Assembly: GCA_045594105.1 (NCBI GenBank)
Contig: JAZNXY010000091.1
Span: forward strand, 1 to 61,226
DNA length: 61,226 nt
Direction of reading: 5' to 3'
Origin: URNF01 sp045594105
Lineage (GTDB): Bacteria > Bacillota > Clostridia > Oscillospirales > Acutalibacteraceae
The notes beneath the pieces are model-generated. The model was not told where the DNA came from and made no database searches. It worked only from the letters and a program-made list of their open reading frames with translations. Shown piece by piece: positions 58,301 to 61,226 of the stretch (position 1 is the stretch's first letter; every line of letters begins with the position of its first letter). A program made the translations under genes and the position numbers.

Positions 58301-61226
58301 ATTTGCAACTTGAAAGCGGTACGAGTGCCAACAGTTGCAATCTTATTGAAAATAATAATTATGAAAACGGTGCTACCGGCTGGGAAAATGGCACAATCTC
58401 ACACTATGCAAATCTCCAAGGATTCCCGCGCTCCTTATGGATTGAAGGAAAAACTGACCCCGAAAACAAATGGAATACCATTCGTCAATATGTGCTAATC
58501 GACGAAGGAAAAACCGGAGATGTTTTCAGCTTTGGCGCGTGGGCAAAAGCAAACTCTGCGCCGCTGTATAATGGCACAAAAACAGGTGATTCTTGTGAAC
58601 CTGAATGTCATGTCGGTTTACATTTTTACAATAGCAGCGGTCAGTGGATGCAATCCGAATACATTCATTTAAACGAAGATATAAGTGCTTGGCAGTTTTT
58701 AGCAAGCGAAGCTGTAGCAAAACAGAATTATCATAAAATCAGAATAGACCTTACTTATAATAATAACGTTAACTATGCTTATATTACAGGTGCGTTTTGT
58801 TATCGAGAACAATTCGGTCAAACCTATACCTATGATAACAACGGCAATGTGGTGTCCTCTGTGGATCTAACAAGCTCGCAGTCTTCTTTTGCTCGTCAAA
58901 ACAACAAGCTGGCGGCTATGCTCAATCCATCGGGCAGTGAATATATATACTCTTATAATAAAACCACGGGCAATCTTTCGTATGCCACTTCAACCGATGG
59001 TGTACAGTATAGTTTCACTTATGATGGCGGCGGCAATCCTACAAATGCCACAATGAAATCCAAAAAGCTCGTCACAGAGTTTACGCAGAATACCGAATAT
59101 ATCATTCAAAATAAATATTCAGGAAACGTTATAGATGCCTATGGAGAAGGCAACACAACTATCGTAAACTTCAGTGATTATGGTAACAACGCATATCAAA
59201 AATGGATTTTTCAGCCTGTAAGCGGCGAAGAAGATGTATATTATATTTACAATAACCATACCCGCTCTTGGCTCTATGTCGTCGATACTGTCAACGCCAA
59301 TAATGCGAAATTGAAGCTTATAACCTACGGTGATGGTGACCGTTTCAAATTCAAGGTTGAGAAAAACAACGACGGCACATTTACCATTACCACAAAAGCA
59401 AGTGGTTATACCAAATGCATCGACGGTATGCCCGGGGACACAACCGACTGTTCAAACGATACTCCCATATTGCAGTATGAAACGGCAGATAATGATATGG
59501 GTCAACGGTGGTATTTCTTCAATCTGCCTGATAACACAAAATATATTTCAACGTCAGCTACCTACACCGAAAACGGAGATATAAGCGTCGCGACTGACCA
59601 ACTCGGAGAGACAACAACCTACCAATACGACCAAACAACCAATGCCCTCAGCTCGGTGACCGCGCCGAATGAAACGACCACAAGCTATAACTATGTTAAT
59701 AATTCCAATCAGCTCGCATCGGTACAAGTAAAAGATTCGTCAAATAACGTACGAATGACAAACAGTTATGATTATATCAATGACCGATTGTATTCCATCT
59801 CTGTTAACGGTGGCACAATATACCGATTCCGTTATGATTCATACGGTAGAAAAGAAGCTGTCTTCGTAGGCGATGACGATGCGTATTGGGAGTTATCCTC
59901 CACCGTCTATAATGACTATGGCTTGGTTGCGCGGCAAAACTACGCAAACGGCGATCATATCTACTACTCGTATGATAAAGATAACTTTGACCGGTTGACA
60001 GAAAAAGGATATAATAACGGTGTAGGGAAAAGCGCGAAATATAGCTATAGTTCAAATGGCTCTATTTCGCAAATAATCGACTATTTCTCCAACAGTCGAA
60101 CAAAATATGTATACGACCTTTCGGGCAGAATGGTGGGCGTACGGGAGTATTACGGCACCGCTCTGACAGGCAACTCCTTGCTGTCATCGCTGGAGTATAC
60201 CTATGCGGATAAAACCAATTATCTCACAAACGTGAAGTTCTATTCGCCTCTGGGCTCTCAAAATCTCTCTTTCCGCTACGGCAACATTGCTAACGGTGAA
60301 ATGCCCGATGCAGTCTATGCTGTTGGATTTGGCGGCAACGAAAAAATAACGTATACCTACGATTCGCTTGGCAGGCCTTCAAATAAGACCGTTAACGGAT
60401 TGGGAAACACCTATACGTATGTCAACGTAAATGATTCTAAAACGACTGCTCTTATTAGCTCTTTAACCACCGCTGTCGGAACATATACGTATACCTATGA
60501 CAGTTCAGGCAATATCACGTCAATAGTAGGCGCCGGTGAATCAAAGAGCTATGAATATGACAGCCTTGGTCAGCTTGTAAAAGAATACGACTTGACTGCA
60601 CACGCAATCTATACTTATGAATATGTAAACGGAAATATAGTCAGCAAAAAGAGATATGAATATTCACCTGTGGGCGCCCTTCTCGAAACGACTGACTGGA
60701 CCTATAATGATGATTGGAGAGATTTGCTCACAAGCTGGAACGGTCAATCCATTTCCTATGACACAATAGGCAACCCGTTAAACATAGGCGATACTGTGCT
60801 GTCCTGGTGCGGCAGACAGCTTATGACCCTGACGAAGGGTACGCAAAGCATAGAGTATAAATATAATGCAGACGGTCGTAGAATCAGTAAAATTGTCACC
60901 GATTCCGCTTCAGGTTCTGCAAACACTACCGAATATTATTATCTCGGCGCTATGCTGGCAGGCGAAAAACGGGGCAATAACACCATCGTTTATATGAACG
61001 ATAATAACGGTGATATTTATGGCTTTATATATAATGGCGATGAGTATTACTACGTTAAAAACGCACAAAACGACGTTATTGCAATAGCCGATGCATCAAA
61101 TAATATAAAAGTAAGATATTATTACGATGCTTGGGGGAATCTCATTAGTATGACCGACACCTCAACGGACGGTATTGGAACTATAAACCCGATTCGTTAT
61201 CGCGGTTATTATTATGATACCGAGAC
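55360..61226 (+). CDS. Secreted RHS/YD-repeat protein with DNRLRE, CBM-like and ricin-lectin domains, cut by window edge
   Basis: The frame is open from the ATG at 55360 to the window end, 1955 complete codons. Residues 1-28 form a signal peptide (LALVLLIELFPINVFSA). Next come a WapA-like N-terminal region, a DNRLRE domain (about 313-467), YD repeats from about 560, two carbohydrate-binding-like modules (834-984 and 994-1147), and a ricin-B-type lectin inserted at 1245-1390. More YD repeats of the form YTYDSLGRP and YEYDSLGQLVKEYD follow to the RHS core start YRYRGYYYDTE at the edge. The variable C-terminal toxin, core end and any immunity gene lie beyond the window. The gene is more AT-rich than its neighbours. 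It resembles wall-associated RHS toxins or adhesins of Firmicutes. Confidence 0.87.
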   Translation, partial: MKKFIKLTSVILALVLLIELFPINVFSAEPSVDEVVPTISSEVSPETFAPAELLLEDTSKREQSVKHFRMSDGTYRATQYDIPVHFMQNDEWVDYDNTLVEVDATEEENEGKIFKNKDLKNTLADYSVRLSKKTNGHKFVRVEKGGYKLSWRYLNTKKATAQITEYFDDNDATTLEKVVSRVVYNNVYKNIDFEYIISSIGVKENIIINATGTQNVFTAEYKANELTPVLIDDTTIELIDSNNTVVYVISAPYMRDANGEISTGITLTVSSVQNNKFTVTTTLDEDWLLDESRAFPVIVDPVLNTTQEYGETESAFVGDANKQLCYSNQSGGADSGSLYVGKISGYGMTESYLKVNKLPTLGVADTVVQAQIGLVLKKCESGLRMDVHRIKAYWGWNTVTWDTRPEYDSMILDYKMLESGDNGPIYFEITDTVRSWYSGEYENYGIALTTQKATLAKAWMYSSRINQSDFPGCRPVLFIDYRNMSGYEDYWSYTSIEAGRGGTASVNNYNGNFVFSQPVTLDNGGNLMPVSLAIVYNANGQLAEYTYMAKNIQTNFHLFLKYAESTAGQGYKYFFNDADGTRHYFKFEGNSITNGKDEDGLGYTLDVIDLGSDSVCPNARFRITDKNKTTMFFDYWGKVIQITDQNAVSVTVQYETVGEVRIKSVTDGAGRVYSFTYHSYYPNLCTAISDPAGRTTTFNYGGGVLNSIDFPDDKSINLEYTNYGLSRIIAIDNTQASIEYDSSEQQRVQALSWGQYNGNALEKYTFSYKQNETTVCDKHGREYTYQFNNYAQTTGIVSKANGKAQYFEYSPGGSNTSTANKLLSQSKVINTITNHIVNPGFTRDLNGTYLTYISDVTGTPHITLHNDGCFSQKSLEVYKPVENTGYALIRQNVLSIDKGTYTFSGYVFSYNHPETGNGIYFGVTIYNSNGAYERSYSANGLYKTNGWERADVTFEVNEGERAQIVMGLWGSGSGGTVWFDDLQLESGTSANSCNLIENNNYENGATGWENGTISHYANLQGFPRSLWIEGKTDPENKWNTIRQYVLIDEGKTGDVFSFGAWAKANSAPLYNGTKTGDSCEPECHVGLHFYNSSGQWMQSEYIHLNEDISAWQFLASEAVAKQNYHKIRIDLTYNNNVNYAYITGAFCYREQFGQTYTYDNNGNVVSSVDLTSSQSSFARQNNKLAAMLNPSGSEYIYSYNKTTGNLSYATSTDGVQYSFTYDGGGNPTNATMKSKKLVTEFTQNTEYIIQNKYSGNVIDAYGEGNTTIVNFSDYGNNAYQKWIFQPVSGEEDVYYIYNNHTRSWLYVVDTVNANNAKLKLITYGDGDRFKFKVEKNNDGTFTITTKASGYTKCIDGMPGDTTDCSNDTPILQYETADNDMGQRWYFFNLPDNTKYISTSATYTENGDISVATDQLGETTTYQYDQTTNALSSVTAPNETTTSYNYVNNSNQLASVQVKDSSNNVRMTNSYDYINDRLYSISVNGGTIYRFRYDSYGRKEAVFVGDDDAYWELSSTVYNDYGLVARQNYANGDHIYYSYDKDNFDRLTEKGYNNGVGKSAKYSYSSNGSISQIIDYFSNSRTKYVYDLSGRMVGVREYYGTALTGNSLLSSLEYTYADKTNYLTNVKFYSPLGSQNLSFRYGNIANGEMPDAVYAVGFGGNEKITYTYDSLGRPSNKTVNGLGNTYTYVNVNDSKTTALISSLTTAVGTYTYTYDSSGNITSIVGAGESKSYEYDSLGQLVKEYDLTAHAIYTYEYVNGNIVSKKRYEYSPVGALLETTDWTYNDDWRDLLTSWNGQSISYDTIGNPLNIGDTVLSWCGRQLMTLTKGTQSIEYKYNADGRRISKIVTDSASGSANTTEYYYLGAMLAGEKRGNNTIVYMNDNNGDIYGFIYNGDEYYYVKNAQNDVIAIADASNNIKVRYYYDAWGNLISMTDTSTDGIGTINPIRYRGYYYDTE

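Overview
The window looks like a chromosomal segment of an anaerobic, low-to-mid GC Firmicute of class Clostridia, probably Oscillospirales or a relative. The reasons are gene content and signals: an Rnf cluster in the order CDGEAB, a DUF1934-argS pair, DUF1540, a PadR-HAAS-DUF4097 cassette, ThiT behind a TPP riboswitch, a tandem glycine riboswitch, Shine-Dalgarno sites rich in AGGAGG, and sigma-A promoters of the form TTGACA-17-TATAAT before most operons. No species call is possible from sequence alone.

Layout. 1-3046: a minus-strand operon for carbohydrate use (Gfo/Idh/MocA oxidoreductase and a GH97 glycosidase cut by the left edge) behind a palindromic operator. 3138-5764: an ABC transporter with a THI5/NMT1-like binding lipoprotein. 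5839-7117: a 46-codon peptide gene and TPP-riboswitch-controlled thiT. 7159-12211: peptidoglycan deacetylase, DUF1540, DUF1934, argS, a CPBP protease, tadA and a second small peptide of the same type. 12388-15561: serC-serA and a DUF218 protein. 15709-27954: rpoB-rpoC, then rpsL-rpsG-fusA-tuf; tuf carries an in-frame TAA. 28023-31673: clusters of modular hairpin repeats on both sides of a secreted BspA-like protein with C-terminal cell-wall-binding repeats. 31777-34118: TspO, then a glycine riboswitch driving a Na+/glycine-alanine symporter. 34273-35967: tRNA-Pro(CGG) with a 24-bp copy of its 3' end 178 bp downstream, next to a TIR/deoxyribosyltransferase-like protein with a helical C-terminus. 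36037-44526: PadR cassette, histidine phosphatase, malQ, a PHP hydrolase, an aldo/keto reductase, sstT and an MFS transporter. 44646-53714: the redox locus described below. 53797-61226: a small protein behind a structured leader, a cyclase-family hydrolase, and an RHS/YD-repeat giant running off the right edge.

The most coherent system is 44743-53714. A complete Rnf ion-pumping complex is contiguous with homologues of the extracytosolic electron-transfer genes eetA (NusG domain II) and eetB (Gx transporter family), a two-repeat lipoprotein that looks like a diverged FMN-binding protein, a lipoprotein flavin transferase (ApbE) and a DUF1622 membrane protein. RnfG has two flavinylation motifs instead of one. 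I read this as an Rnf plus flavin-based extracytosolic electron-transfer module. The Na+-linked SstT and AGCS-type symporters could draw on a gradient made by Rnf.

Two housekeeping genes look disrupted (tuf by a TAA, serC by lack of any usable start upstream of its conserved N-terminus). This may reflect base errors in an assembly as readily as biology.
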